From Phoronis australis (lineage: Eukaryota; Phoronida; Phoronidae), in contig NMRA01000343.1 of the NCBI GenBank assembly GCA_002633005.1, forward strand, positions 248,001 to 312,000: a DNA stretch of 64,000 nt, read 5' to 3'. Under the pieces are notes generated by a model that saw only the letters and a program-made list of their open reading frames with translations, searched no databases and had not been told where the DNA came from. The position numbers were made by a program, and so were the translations under genes. This document shows, piece after piece, positions 24,411 through 36,613 of the stretch. The number at the start of each line of letters is the position of its first letter. Within the stretch, counting starts at the first letter, position 1.

Positions 24411-25854
24411 GTAAATGTTCAGAGATTAAGTAAATGGTTAACTAAAAGTAAACAGTAAGAAAAGGTTTTCGATTTGATCATTCGTAAATATCATGGAAGT
24501 AATGACTGTACTCCCCATTTTAGCGTGCGTTCAACTGGAAATTTCATGAGGCATTCACCTCATTAGAGTACGTAACTGCAAGAATGCTTTTTCAATAACA
24601 GCTTGAACTTCCTAGAGAAGTCTCGAAACACAAGTATGAGACAACAAAACTAAGGAAAGCATTTGTGTTCAACTACGATAATGTATTAGTTTCCAAAAAC
24701 TCGTCCTGTGCGTACATGCGTATTTGTTTCCTTATACATCCTTCTGGAGGTATCTGAGGATGTCCTGTGGTAAATTTCATGTATTATAAAATAATGTAAA
24801 GATGTCGAAAGCAGCAACAGCGGCAGCGGCGGCGGAAGCGGCAGATAGTGGCACAAATAAAATAATCACCGTAATTATAAATTGATAATACTTGTCCTAA
24901 AGCTTTTAAAATATTGTGAGTGCACTCGAAAAAAATGTAGTCTATATTTGTACCAATAAAGTCTTGTCTGACTTCCAGATACGTATATCATGTGTTTTTA
25001 CTGTGGTATCCATACTAGAGAGGTAAGGTGCAAGTCACGAGTGAGCTACATATTTCCATTCACGCGCTCGACCGTGACTCAATTTTTTGATGTCGAGCAC
25101 AATATTTTTTCAGTTGTAAAAGCGAAATCCGACTTTTTGTAACAAAATTAGTGTTTTCAACAAAAAAGTAGAAACAACACGTCAACCGTAGTCAGAAATA
25201 ATCCCGTCCGGTGTTGGCGAGATTCACACAAGCAAAAATTTCAGAAAATTTGGTCAAATCTCAAAATTCCAACGATATGCGCTACGGCAATTCGTGAGCA
25301 TACTTTTTGAAAAATGGGCGGAGATTTTCTTTTCAATGTTTGACTGAAAACCTTTTAATACATTCATCTGAGAAACCATTTGTAGGAGACATTTTACAAA
25401 CAATTTTTTAGTGTTTTGAGAGCACAAAAACGTCAAAGTGCCTCTCTCTACGGCCATGTGTGTAATTCTAGTGTGTAACGGGCCGAATTGACAATGACGA
25501 AGTACAATTTCTTTCGTTTTTGAGAGGCGTTGAACATTTTTGTGGGAATCGTTTGAATATCGCACCGCACAGCAGTGACAATTTGATCGCATGATGTTAT
25601 CTGAAAAAAATATTAGAAAACACTTGGAAATATCCCACAACGCAGAACGCTGTCCACGAGCACTCTATAGCCACTAAATAATTTCATGAGGTTGGTAGAG
25701 TACACATAGATTAATTCTTATTTACACAACCAAGCAAAACGTTGTACCTTGACAGTTTCGGCTACTCATAGTAGCCATCTTCGGAAGCTATTGGAAACTA
25801 GGTAGCTTGGTGATGGGACTGATCCAAATTTTAGATAACTTATAACCCCCCCCC
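24411..25854. repeat. Second copy of the 1.4-kb duplication
   Basis: Matches 22974-24409 throughout. It differs by substitutions, a roughly 25-bp extra stretch near 25697 (AGAGTACACATAGATTAATT and on), lost bases near 25053 and 25370, and a shorter C-run that then continues into unique sequence. The differences look allelic. Confidence 0.85.
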
Positions 25855-28800
25855 ATCGTCCCTGTTCATAAATGAGCCACTTTTTCTGATCCAAATGGAC
25901 TCTCCCTCTCAAGATCCAGACGGATAATCTATGTGCACTCTATCGCCATCTAACGACAAGGCGTATTTGATCCTGTCTCCGTATATAGGAAAATATTATG
26001 TTCAGATTAGCTGAGCAAAACCCAATAGTTTATGTCCCTTGTATGCTGCACGTTTGAAGAACTAACAATGGATAATTATCGCCAGGTTATGCGCAAATCT
26101 TGTTCTGTGCGCAGTATGCGGTACGTGAAATCAAGAAGAGACCAAAATTCAGGAAAATATTGTCTAGTGGCAAAATGCCGACGGTATGCACAACGGAGCT
26201 TCACAAGCACAATTTTATAAAGTAGGGGGAGTTGCATGAAGGGCAAAGATTTTTAATATTTTATTCAATTAGAAGTGACTTTGAAGTAACCCGGTATGTA
26301 AATTTTATTTTTCTGTGTCTGCAATCAAAAAGAAATGTGATGACCCACACATTTTGCAAGTTTGTTTTAGACAAAGACAAAAATATAAAGCATCAAACTA
26401 TAAAAAAATCTCAGTGTCCACGATTTAACCAAGCGCATGAACACAAAAAGTTTACGGGGTCAAAGCAAAAGCAAATGGTGTTTTGGATCTTTAATGCTAT
26501 AACCCAAGGAGCAATTACCCATAAACAATGTTTGCCCACCCAGAAAGCGTCGAAAAGCGTTTTAATTGATGATGTAGTCACACAGCGAATTCTGCTCGTC
26601 GGGAACAAAATCTAAAACTTGAACTAATCGACTCATACTAACACACAAACACCTCACAATCTCATCCTAATAAAACACAGTGTCACATACTGTTCAAACG
26701 AGCAACAGGTTAAGGTGAAAACAAATGAGAGAAGGCCATAGCCGGAGTCATTTTCGCTGATGACGTAAACCAGTTCCCGGAAAACTGTCTTTACTTGTAG
26801 GGGATTGGTTTGTTGTTTGCTCACGGTCAACATGATTTCGCAAGAGGCGGTAGAGTTCAAGCGAGGTCCCAGCGTTACTGAACTCTACAGGAAACCATGA
26901 CAGCTAGAGTGTGAACCTACAATCAGGCGGTCTGTCAGCAATGAGACATACGGGAAGGCAAAGACACGGAGAAACGCACAGAGGCGTATTTACAATTAAT
27001 CGAGTTCTATTGGAATCAAGATCGCCCGGCGGTTTATAAAATACATGAAATGCTGAACGAAGGCCTGGTGTCCATTATACTTCCGTGTATTGCAATTCAC
27101 ACAGGTGAGTGATGAAGATTTTGAAATAGAGGGCGTACTTATACGCTTAACGCACCGACACCATCATGCCGGGAATATTTTAAAACCGTTTCCTACTTTC
27201 ACGGGAAACATGTAACGCCGGGAATTTTTAGTTTGGACTAAAGACTAGAAAGTGCAGCAATCAGGATAGTACCGGATTTAATAATCTTTTTGGGAATTTC
27301 ACATGTTTAACAATACCACCCGCCTTCTAAGTGATCTATTATACCACAAGCATTGAATTTGTGACCTACTTTTTATTATGACTGATGATGAAAATGTTAA
27401 TATATGACGTTCGCAAGGCTATTAATAAATTTCGTGCACTGATGAATCATCAGTTTGTTAATTTTATAGAAAAACTTTCGGACGACGCTATACGAGTCGA
27501 ATAAATGTGTGATTCCCGAACTAGTTTGAGTGGGAAAGTCGCAGTCCCTATTTGCTGATAAGGACAATTCATTCTTGAAAATCTCAGCTGAGTCTAACGA
27601 ACATGGCATCTCAAATCTAGTAACCAACATTTTTACTTGTTATCAGTCCGGCTAACCAGGTACTAAACAACGTCGTCACAGTCATAAAACCGTGTACCAG
27701 GTAACCGGCAAGGTCTGGGTTGTCCAGTAAAAGTAATAATAATTTCCATAAGGATCAAGTTATATGTAAGGCTGGCTAACAAATGTCTGAAATCACCGGC
27801 CAAGCTATTTCGACACTACGCAAAATCTGCATTTTATTTACAGAATACAAAGTTGCTCTTCCTGGAACTCTTCTCTTGTAAGAGATGATGGAATCAACTG
27901 AAACTCGAATTTTGTTTGAAAATGTATGTTATTTAACGTTATGTGACACTTGACGGAGCCGGATGAGCGCTTATATTTCCTGTTTTCCGTTATCATCCTT
28001 CAACATAAATAAACTCCAGCTGGTAACATGCTACCACTGTAATGAACCAATATTCAATGAACACGAATTAATTCGGAAAATTTGTTAGGGAAGACCTCAC
28101 GTCCCTCGTGGGATACCCTCTCTCGGCTACCCGTCAAACATTTTGGTTTGTCAAAGTGAGTGGCAATTGGGAGGAATTAGAAATTATGGACGCCCGGGTC
28201 GTCTGGATCTGATGCATTATTTGCAGCCGCTACTAGCAGGGAATATGACCCATAGAATGTCACCCGTGTCGAATACACACCACTGGTACGAATGTAATTG
28301 GTTGTGGAAATCAGAAGTGAACAATAGTTCGTCTCCTGCCACTCCAACATGGCCCAGGGCCGCATCCGTGTCATCCATGCCGCACCAGAGACACTTCTAT
28401 CGGTATTACACTAACCCGCTCACTCTCGCACAGTTCACAACACACTTATAATAAATTTCATAGAAAATCCTAACGAATTGCGGGTATCATGGCCCCCAGT
28501 TAGAAGTAAGTGGAGAAAAGCTCACAGTCGCTTTGAAATTACGATCCGCGAGGCTGTTGCAGTATTGAGGGTTGTCATGCCAACGTTTTTAATCAGCCAA
28601 TACTATGATTGATAATCTTGCTTATCGGTAGCATGTTGCATGTTGTCGATATGACGATGACAACTGATAAGCATCCACGATAGACGAATTCCCGGACATC
28701 CTTCAGCCTGGTGTTGTACACCAACTTTTATAAAGTTGGCCAGCTCCAATGCTTGTTTATATTTGCTTACCTTCGTATAGAATGTTTGTAAAATACAAGA

Positions 28801-30185
28801 GGGAATCCCAGACCCATGCTTTTGCTTTTTTAAACTGGGAATTAAATCAAGGAAATGCAAAAGTTATAGAAACGTAACATGCCTTTTGTAGAANTTAAAT
28901 GGATATTCGTCAAATTATGTAACAACAACCAGGACTGATTCTGTTCAAGTAAGAAGACGACTGCCCTCGCTTGCGAGCAGGGGTGCGCTGACATTTTGCA
29001 AAGCTCAGGAAATCATGTGATGGCGCCACGCAGATTCAGTTCCACACAATGACCTTGCTCATGAATGTGGCTCTGCCTTGCACCGCCAACGTTACCAGCA
29101 GTATTACTGTTTTCGAGGAAAGATCGTCGGCTTCAAATTTCCCGTCTTCTGATGAGGGTGACCATTAGTTCACAAAATGATGACAAATAAAACGTTGTGA
29201 TCCTCGAGATATGGCATGAGTGAAATTCATTCCTGCTGGGTGCTGAAATGAATTCCCTACTTGAGTGCAATTGTGCAGTTTTAATTGACGACGTGTTTAA
29301 AAAAACACCTGGAATAGAAAAGGAAATATGTTCTTATAATGGGTTCTATTTTCCTTAATTATTCGTGTTATTCTTTCCCCCATTGTTGCTGGATTTTAAT
29401 TGTTTCAGATTTTTCATCATCGTTATGATCAAATGCCACAACGATAAACGTTTTCACTAATCAGTACGATAGACGCTGATAATATATTTGTTAGTCAGAA
29501 ATTTCTTATATAAATATATGGCAATGTTAGAATTGTTTATTTTGTCTTTCATTTGTCTGCCGGTCTTGACAATCTAAGGCTTATGTATTTATTGTTAATG
29601 GGATTTTTTCACGGGAAAATGCATGGGTTATAAACTTCTCTAAATGCACCGAAACCATCCACAAGAAATGCACCAGCAGTAACAAGTGTTTAATTCTAAA
29701 GAAAATTTCTGGAATTTTTGTAGGTTTCCGTATACCAGACTTATTTGATGACCGAATTATCATTTTTGGCTTCAAATTAATCCACGGTTTAGTCTTCTCT
29801 GTGTTTGAATGTATCCGAAACATTCAAATTCCCAAAAATTTCGGTTTAGTTTATAGCATACTATAAACAAAAGTATCGGTTTCATAATTGCTGGAAACAT
29901 GCAGTAGGCCTACCAAGCCGTTTCCTGTATATCATCATTGACCAACTGAAACTTCGAACCGCTTCAAACCGTGTTCAGGACCCGGGGAACCTTTGTTTTC
30001 GAAAGCAAGTCCAAAATTATGTTTGCCATTACTCTGGGCCAGAATACATTATGATTTTTCATGGGTAGCTGTTTAATCCTAGTTTTTACTTGATGTTCCT
30101 AGCGTTGAAGTTCGAACACGAGTTTTTACTCGATTTTGTACCTTCGAACTATGGGTCGTAAAAAGAAATTACTCGGACTAAACAC
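25855..30185. other. Non-coding, no gene recognised; N at 28894
   Basis: Short ORFs on both strands show no family resemblance. A TATAAAA-like motif near 27036 followed by CACAG/GTGAGT near 27103-27114 could be a promoter with a first exon, but nothing downstream supports it. A 60-codon open stretch ending at 29168 has no recognisable similarity. The single N at 28894 may be a contig join; no duplication was seen around it. Confidence 0.35.
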
Positions 30186-31826
30186 TCATTTGCGTAAATC
30201 ACATTTAATATACTCGAAGATATAGAAATAGACCCTTGCCTTGAGTTTGTATAACCCTTTGTAATCCAGTTCTGCATTGATTCTGTTCGTGAGGATGCGT
30301 TCGAACGTTTTGCCATTGCATGATGGCAGACTCACCCATAGGTAGTCGGCCGTATTATAGTGGTCTTTGTTTGGTTTAGGTGTCATGACACCCAGTGCGC
30401 TTCTCGGCTGGTCTCTCATGGAGAGATAGCGGACATTTTGTCAAAATGTAGTAGGAGATGGAATCGCTTCCTGGCCGGGCTGCTGTTTTTCTTACACTTA
30501 GAGAGTGTTTGAAAGATCTCAGTTAGCGTTATTGCAGCATTTCGTGATCATTTCCGCGTTTTTGCGTATCATGTTCAGGGTTTTGAACAGGTTTGCTTTT
30601 CGGACCCACTGCGTAGTCTAGTACGAGGCGCTTTGGTCATTTTGCAGAAGCTCGATCCTTCGTGCATTGTGTGAGTTTTCTCCAGAGTTTTGGCAAATAC
30701 AATGGCATTGTCGGGGTCGGAGGAGGCAGTTTTGTCATAAATCAGTGGTTTTGCACTCGGGTAGTTGCGAGTGCCCGTGCCTGTACATTCTCTTAAAGGT
30801 CTGCCAAAAGCCTTTGCCCCTTTCCACATTCAGACAGAGACTCACAGAACTTCATGCAGTGGCGAATCGAGGATAACAGAAGGGGGGGCAACGTGTTGCC
30901 TCGGGGTACTGGACAAAGCGCGATTGTATGCACAAGAGGCCCGAAATTTGCGGGGGCCAAGGATGTGCACTTCCTGGTCGCAAAGTCTATCGGTGGAATA
31001 AAAAAGGGAAACAGGAACATGGTTGTCTGCGATCTGAGCCCGCCCTCATCCGATACCACTCCTACTTCTTACTCCCCTCAACATTTCCTCACGCTTCGCG
31101 TTCTTGCTTTTTCATTTTCCTTGTGGGCCCCTCTTCCCCCCTAAATCCGCCTATGTCATGTAGGATTGCCTTTTTCCCAGCCTTTGACAGCGTTTTTGAC
31201 GTGCCTCTTCAGCACATTATAGTAGATGTTGCTGTAGATCGGGTTGTCAGGGTAGACCCGAGTCTTTCGCCTGATTTTGCGTTTCAGTCGGATCAGCACC
31301 AGCGCGTTTTCTGAGCACCGCCATGTGAATGGGCGTAGGCCTACTCTTCACAATGGCAGGTACGTAGCACTGCTTACAGCATAAGTGGCATGATCAATAT
31401 CGGTTGGGGTACGGAGTGGGCTCTCCGTAGATTCGAGGTTAATCTCCACATCCCGCTAGTGTTTCCAATTTATTTTCTTGAATGGCCGTTTGTAGACTTG
31501 TGGGTGGCAGTCAAGCCGGTCTCTGGCGTGGTCTAGTCTGAGGTGTACCGGTAGGTGGTCACTCATGAGGTCGCCCCTACGCTCGCATTTACTGTGCTGA
31601 GTAAAGATCGAGTGATGAATATGAAGTCCAATGCTTTGCGGTAGCCTACTGGTTCTGGCGGCGCGTGCCAGTCCATTGCTGGTAAGTGGCTTCACCCGAC
31701 CAATGTCGTTTACTAGATGGTCTGAGTCTTTCACAGCGGCGTCGAAAAGTATCTCGCCGGGTATGTCAGTTTTTTCGTTTCCGAAGAACTTTGATGCTTA
31801 GAGTTGAAATCTTGCATAAATATGCA
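30186..31826 (-). mobile_element. Dead non-LTR retrotransposon (endonuclease + RT fragments)
   Basis: Reading the minus strand from 31826: a DFNSKH segment (endonuclease GDFN..H motif, here Q for G), then, after a frameshift, SKCERRGDLMSDHLPVHL (the SDH motif of apurinic-type endonucleases) and KRPFKKINWKH. Next come basic linker pieces (RLKRKIRRKTRVYPDNP, HVKNAVKGWE), a FAKTLEKTHT pre-RT piece, TPKPNKDHY and SLPSCNGKTFERILTNRI, which is the start of the reverse transcriptase. Stops and frameshifts break it, and it is truncated after the first RT block. The order endonuclease to RT is that of Jockey/CR1-like elements. A MITE is inserted at 30857-31155. Confidence 0.75.
30857..31155. mobile_element. 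MITE inserted in the dead retrotransposon
   Basis: Ends CAGTGGCGAATCGAGGAT and, in reverse complement, CATAGGCGGATTTAGGGG are inverted repeats, with G/C homopolymers just inside. It is flanked by perfect 5-bp direct repeats TCATG (30852-30856 and 31156-31160). The 299-bp element belongs to the same end family as 2728-2858. Confidence 0.85.
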
Positions 31827-31929
31827 TTGACTATAAATTTTTTCGTGCTACTAGATCCACTGTGGTCCGTCTTCTGGCAGAGATCCTATAGAACCGTGAA
31901 GGAATTGAACACATATCCATAGACTGATA

Positions 31930-33030
31930 TCAGAAAGCCAAGCGGCATTAGGCAAGCACTGATGCACGGAAGCCATTAGACGTGTAGAAAGGTTTTGACT
32001 CTGTATAGCATGACGGCATGAGATTCAAATTCTCCAGTTCACGTCTACCATACATAATGGTTATACTCATGTCATCTTTCCTGAGAGACAGATGCATCTC
32101 GATCAGGCAAGGACAATCTATTTCGCAACCTGAAAAGTAAAGGCCCGCGGCACCCCCGGCAGAGGTCCGTCTCCGTCAGTCCGTTGCTATTCCTGATTCA
32201 ATGTCAACAACCTCTCAGTTCACCCAAGAGACAAAGTCCAGGTATCCCAGTTCACCGATCGGGTTCTGAACAAGTGACAAAGGCAATAGACAGTTGTCTA
32301 AGTACGTCTCCAGCGGGCACTATCAAACTGGAGGACTGGTGCTCCAGTGGCGCATCAAACTCAATGCCGCAATTTAGTCACAGGTCATCCTGTTCCACCG
32401 CAAACACAAACTGCGACCATTTAGTCCTTAATTATTTGGTGTCAGACTCGCACCAAAACTGAGCAGTTAGAAGCCACTCTGCTAGGGGTAATCTTACTCT
32501 GAAAGATCACATTACGATCGATCCCGGGCGTCGCACGCCTGTGCACTAGCTGTAGCCCTCACGACAACTAGAGTCAAGCTTATCGCGATTCGGCGGGCAC
32601 AGGTGTGGGGCGCAATAGGAGCGATTGCCTACTGTTAATCTACAAAATGTTTATCAGGCCCCTATTCGAATATCTTAATTTATGCTATCGGATATTTTAA
32701 CCGGCTGTATCCAAGATCGAAAAAACCCTGAGACTACGAAAACTGGGCCCGGCGGCTGAGAATCGCCGCTCTCGGGCAGCCCAGCAGTAGTACTGCCGAA
32801 CCGACGTACTACACGAACTCGCCGGAATGCAGACTGTCTCCGACAGACTGCAATCACTTCGGCGCCGAAGACGCACGTTACAGTGAATCCGACTCTTCAG
32901 AGAGACACTCAAGTGAAGCTCAGTGAGACGGGGCACACTCACTTCTGACACATAAGGGTTCTGGCCCTGGTCAACTGGTGATAAACTGTCCCGACAACGG
33001 GGCAATATAAAGACAATCAAGGACAAGCAT
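31930..33030 (+). mobile_element. Dead non-LTR retrotransposon (RT 3' part)
   Basis: In shifting frames on the plus strand: a KAFDSVWHDG-like piece (near 31985-32020), SFLRDR and ISIRQGQS, an LLFLI stretch where the YVDD-type motif is expected (near 32185), LQWRIKLNA and SQVILFHRK, LGVI and TLKDHI, then IYKMFIRPLFEYLN and VLHELAGMQTVSDRLQ. This is the order of a Jockey/CR1-type RT and its C-terminal region. Several stops and frameshifts are present. Its 5' part is missing; it starts about 100 bases from the 5' end of the minus-strand element. Confidence 0.7.
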
Positions 33031-33318
33031 GACTTGTTGCCATTTAGCCGGCTTCATGTGAGTCAAACTGTCTCGACGGGGCTAGCACAAGCAGTGTTGC
33101 CTTCAAGGCTTCAAGGCGGCATCAGTGAAGGCCATCGAAGCCAGCTCAGTAGCCAACGATCGCTGTTATCCTCCAGCCAGCGTCTCGTCTATCAAAAAAG
33201 AAGAATACTGTCGCCTTCTTCACCAAACACAGCGAGGACAGAAGGCGAGATCATCCGATCTTGCGAAGCTGTCCTGGGGCATCGTCCTCATCTCAGTACT
33301 CTCGGTAGAGACAGAGCG

Positions 33319-34145
33319 GCACTTAGCATAGATGAACGAGGTACCAAAATCTGACCACGGGAGCATTTAGAGTCCACCGTTGTCTGCACTCTGGGTGTGA
33401 CCCCTGGGGGCCTTACAAAGGGCCCAGGAAATGAGCTAGACTAGATATTCGAGATACCGGCCAAAACTGATTTTAAACGAACAATAGTACCGCACTGAAC
33501 ACCAAATGACCAATGACAGACAAATTGCACTCTGGAATGGATCCGGAAGAAACCAAAAAAGGACGCCCAAAAAATGAGATAGCACATACATTCGAGGTAC
33601 CACACAAAACCAATTCCATATGATTCAATACATGTCACAGATCACTAAAACCCCTATGACAGACAAAATACACTCTGGGGTGTGCCCGGCAGAAACCCCC
33701 AAAAATCTCAACCACAGTATGCCATCAAAATTTGATCTAGACTAGATTTTCGAGGGAGGTACCGGCCAAAACTGATTTAAAACGAACAATTACCGCACTG
33801 AACATTGAATGACCCATGACAGACAAACTGCACTCTGGAATGGGTCCGGCAGAAACCAAAAAAGACCCGCTAAAATGAGCTAGCACATACATTCGGGATT
33901 CCATAAAATACATGTCCGGTCACTAAATGTTCTATGACCGGCAGACATAATACACTCTGGATTGTGCTTGGCAGAAATCCTCAAAAATCTCAACCACGGT
34001 ATGCCATTTTTGAGATTTTCAAGGTATCGGCTAAAACTGATTTAAAACCAACAATCGTGCTGCACTGAACACCCAATGACCCGTGAAAGACAAATTTTAC
34101 TCTGGAAATAGTCAGACAGAAACCCAGAAAGGACCTTAAAAATGG
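33319..34145 (+). repeat. Left arm of the foldback element
   Basis: About five half-units of the subrepeat, alternating between two related types (one with GATTTAAAACGAACAAT, one with ATGCCAT…CTAGACTAGAT). Divergence among units is moderate. Confidence 0.65.
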
Positions 34146-34795
34146 AGCTACAATTGTCCATGCAGCTTTACCCTGCTAGTTCATTGACAAGTACTCGGGT
34201 GGGAAATCCAAACAACTGGACAACAAGATGTTAAATATTGCACCACGGAAATCGAAGTACACATATTCTAAATTGGTGACAAAAGTGGTGTATTCAATAA
34301 GTTAACTGCAAAAAGCGGGACCGCAGGAAACAAAAAAAAAATAATTATAGAAAACTTTCGTTCACTAAAGCTTGTGTGTACTCTCATGATCACTACAAGC
34401 GAAAAGCAGACGGGTGTCAAGATGTAAGACAGTTAACTCGCCTAGTGGTAAGTTTTTGAAGAAATATTTTTATGAAGTGGAAATTCAGTGTAGTGTATAG
34501 TGTTTGCAATGTTTTAGTTTCGCGGAGTCATTTGTCGATGGCCGATATAATGTCTTCCGCGATAAAATACAAATCACCCCTAATTGGGTGCGCAGCCACG
34601 CGGTGGAGTCCCAATGCTATTTAAATAAATATATAACCATCGACGTGTTTCGGTAATAAGGGTTCTCGCTGCAGGAACAAGCCACCCCATTTAGCGAAGT
34701 GGGCAAAAAGGTCCGCCTCAGATAATCAAAAAGTCCGTGGAAACGAGACAAAATTCCACTAAAAATGAGCAGACGCACAGTTCACAGTTCTGAAG

Positions 34796-34899
34796 GTGGT
34801 ACCCCGTTTTTTTAGTCCTCCAGGTTTTTTCTGTTAGCAAAAGGTCCACTTGGTCAGAAATTCGAGCCCCCTATACTAGAGGCTGGGTGCGCGCATGGG
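34796..34899. repeat. Loop module shared with 12970-13071
   Basis: In reverse complement this carries the same series of blocks as 12970-13071 (GGGGGCTCGAAT, GGACCTTTT, AAAAAAACGGGG). Confidence 0.6.
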
Positions 34900-34934
34900 T
34901 TTTATGTTTTTGTTCGTCAGCTTTTAGACAACTG

Positions 34935-35173
34935 GTCCCTCGTCAATAAAATTTTCTCCGATGTCCAACATCAAGAAGATTAACTGCGCATTGCTTCCTC
35001 CTTGCCGAAAGACTATTGAACAAGCTCGAACGAGCCCATTATCTTGCCTTGCTCTGGGGCCAAGTGGATTCGGCCGATCCGAGAAACGGTTTGGATCCTC
35101 TTACCTACGGTTGGAAGATACAAGATGGATACTACACTCCCAAATGGTTTTGTGGATATACCGTTCCTGATGT
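34935..35173 (+). pseudogene. C-terminal fragment of the XPG/PIN-like repeat family
   Basis: A first frame gives INCALLPPCRKTI. A one-base shift at about 35015 leads to KLERAHYLALLWGQVDSADP, then GLDPLTYGWKIQDG and PKWFCGYTVPD, and a stop at 35171-35173. LPPC…RAHY…W and YGWK follow the end of the family in the same order as the copy at 15986-17046 (there IPPC…NGWE). The frameshift and lack of the N-terminal part make it a fragment. An ATTAAA about 110 bases downstream could be an old poly(A) signal. Confidence 0.6.
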
Positions 35174-35669
35174 CCTTTAAACATATAGTAGCTTGATGTT
35201 CTTGTCGATACAGTGATTTTGACTATCTGTTACTATGCTGTTTGAAAGTTTTGCACTATGATTTCATGTAGTTTATTTTGATTAAAGAAGGTTTTTAAAA
35301 ACACGACTGTTACTTTTCTTTCAACGTATTGTTTAGTAGTCAATGGGATGAAAAGGCTCATTGGAAATAATTTTCGTGGTTCCTCGATCTAGTGCAAATT
35401 TAGGGGCCATGTGTTGTCGCTGACATATCCTTTCTGCTGGCAGTTTTGATAGCGTGTTATATTTTAAACGATCTGCGTTCTTAAACTTCACTGAGTGGGT
35501 TGGTTTTGACAGTTCCTGGTATCCCAAAGTTTTACTGTTATCAGGTACTTTCCAAAATGCTTACTCTTCGCCATCATCCATTTGACAACCAGTGCCGGTG
35601 AGAGCTCAGTAGACGCAAAAGTACAAACTCATTATCTAATATGTCATGTATTTTCAAAATTACTTACCG

Positions 35670-36613
35670 GTAGTTGAGATTTCTGGGGCTGGCGAGCACA
35701 ACCCACACTAGATTTTAAGTGTCATAGCGTATTTGGTAACCAGTAACATCTATTTGAATCATATGGAATTGTTTACTGTGGTACCCCGAATGATAACGTA
35801 GCTTCTTTTACGGTCGTAATTTAGTTTCTGGCGAACGCCTGTCTGTCATGGGTCATCTGGTGGATTATTGGTTTTAAGTCAGTTTTAGCTGGTACCTCGG
35901 GTAAACGGCCGCCCAGTATTCCAGGCACAATCTAGATTGTATTTTGTCTGTCATAGGGCATTTAGTGACCTGTAACATGTATTGAATCTCATGGAATTGG
36001 TTTTGTGTAGTACCTCAAATGTATGGGGTCCATTTTTGATTTCTGCCGGACCTATTCCAGAGTGCAATGATTTGTCTGTCATGGGTCATTTGGTGTTCAG
36101 TGCGGTACTATTGATCGTTTAAAATTAGTTTTGGCCAGTACCTCGAAAATCTAGTCTAGCTCAAATTTTTGATGGCATACCGTGGTTGAGATTTTTGGGG
36201 GTTTCTGTTGGGCACAAACCAGAGCCTGTAATTTGTCTGTCACCTGGCATTTAGTGATCTGTGACATGTATATCATGGAATTGGTTTTGTGTGCCATGGT
36301 ACTGACCTCGAATGTATGTGCTAGCTCATTTTTGGGGGTCCTTTTTTGGTTTCTGCAGGACCCATTCCAGAGTGCAATTTGTCTGTCATGGGTCATTCGG
36401 TGTTCAGTGCGGTACTATTGTTCGTTTTAAATCAGTTTTGGTTGGTACCTCGAATATGAGTCTATGAGCTCAAACTTGGGCCTCTTTGTAAGGCCCCCAG
36501 GGGTCACACCCAGAGTGCAGACACCGGCAGACGTCCATTTCTGTACATACTGAGGTGGACTCTAAGTGCTCCTATGGTCAGATGTTGGTACCTCGTTCAT
36601 CTATGCTAAGTGC
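35670..36613 (-). repeat. Right arm of the foldback element
   Basis: Inverted counterpart of 33319-34145 with slightly more subrepeat units. It ends outward with CTATGCTAAGTGC. The units are clearest at about 36050-36450. Confidence 0.65.

Larger units (their letters stand above)
33319..36613. mobile_element. Foldback-type element with long subrepeated inverted arms
   Basis: The left arm (33319-34145) and the right arm (35670-36613) are inverted copies. Both begin, from the outside, with GCACTTAGCATAGATGAACG, then a GGACTC/GAGTCC block and a TGCACTCTGGGTGTGACCCC block. After that come repeated units of about 150-160 bp with motifs such as ATTTGTCTGTCAT, CCAGAGTGCAA, CATTTGGTGTTCAGTGCGG and GGTACCTCGAA. 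The loop of about 1.5 kb (34146-35669) holds a fragment of the XPG/PIN-like family and a module also found at 12970. Long inverted arms of tandem subrepeats are typical of foldback elements. Target duplications were not identified. Confidence 0.7.

Noticed and set aside
23793-25640. Similar minus-strand ORFs at 23793-24146 and 25254-25640 (MAVERGTLTFLCSQN)
   Set aside because: Their similarity comes from the assembly duplication, not from two genes; no recognisable family or start context.
26810-27115. Possible promoter and first exon with TTTATAAAATAC and donor CACAG/GTGAGT
   Set aside because: No downstream exon could be linked to it, so it is not called as a gene.
28970-29168. About 60 open codons ending DEGDH before a stop
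   Set aside because: No acceptor with matching upstream exon and no family resemblance; could be chance.
30928-31314. 128-codon plus-strand ORF
   Set aside because: It runs across a MITE and antisense to the dead retroelement.
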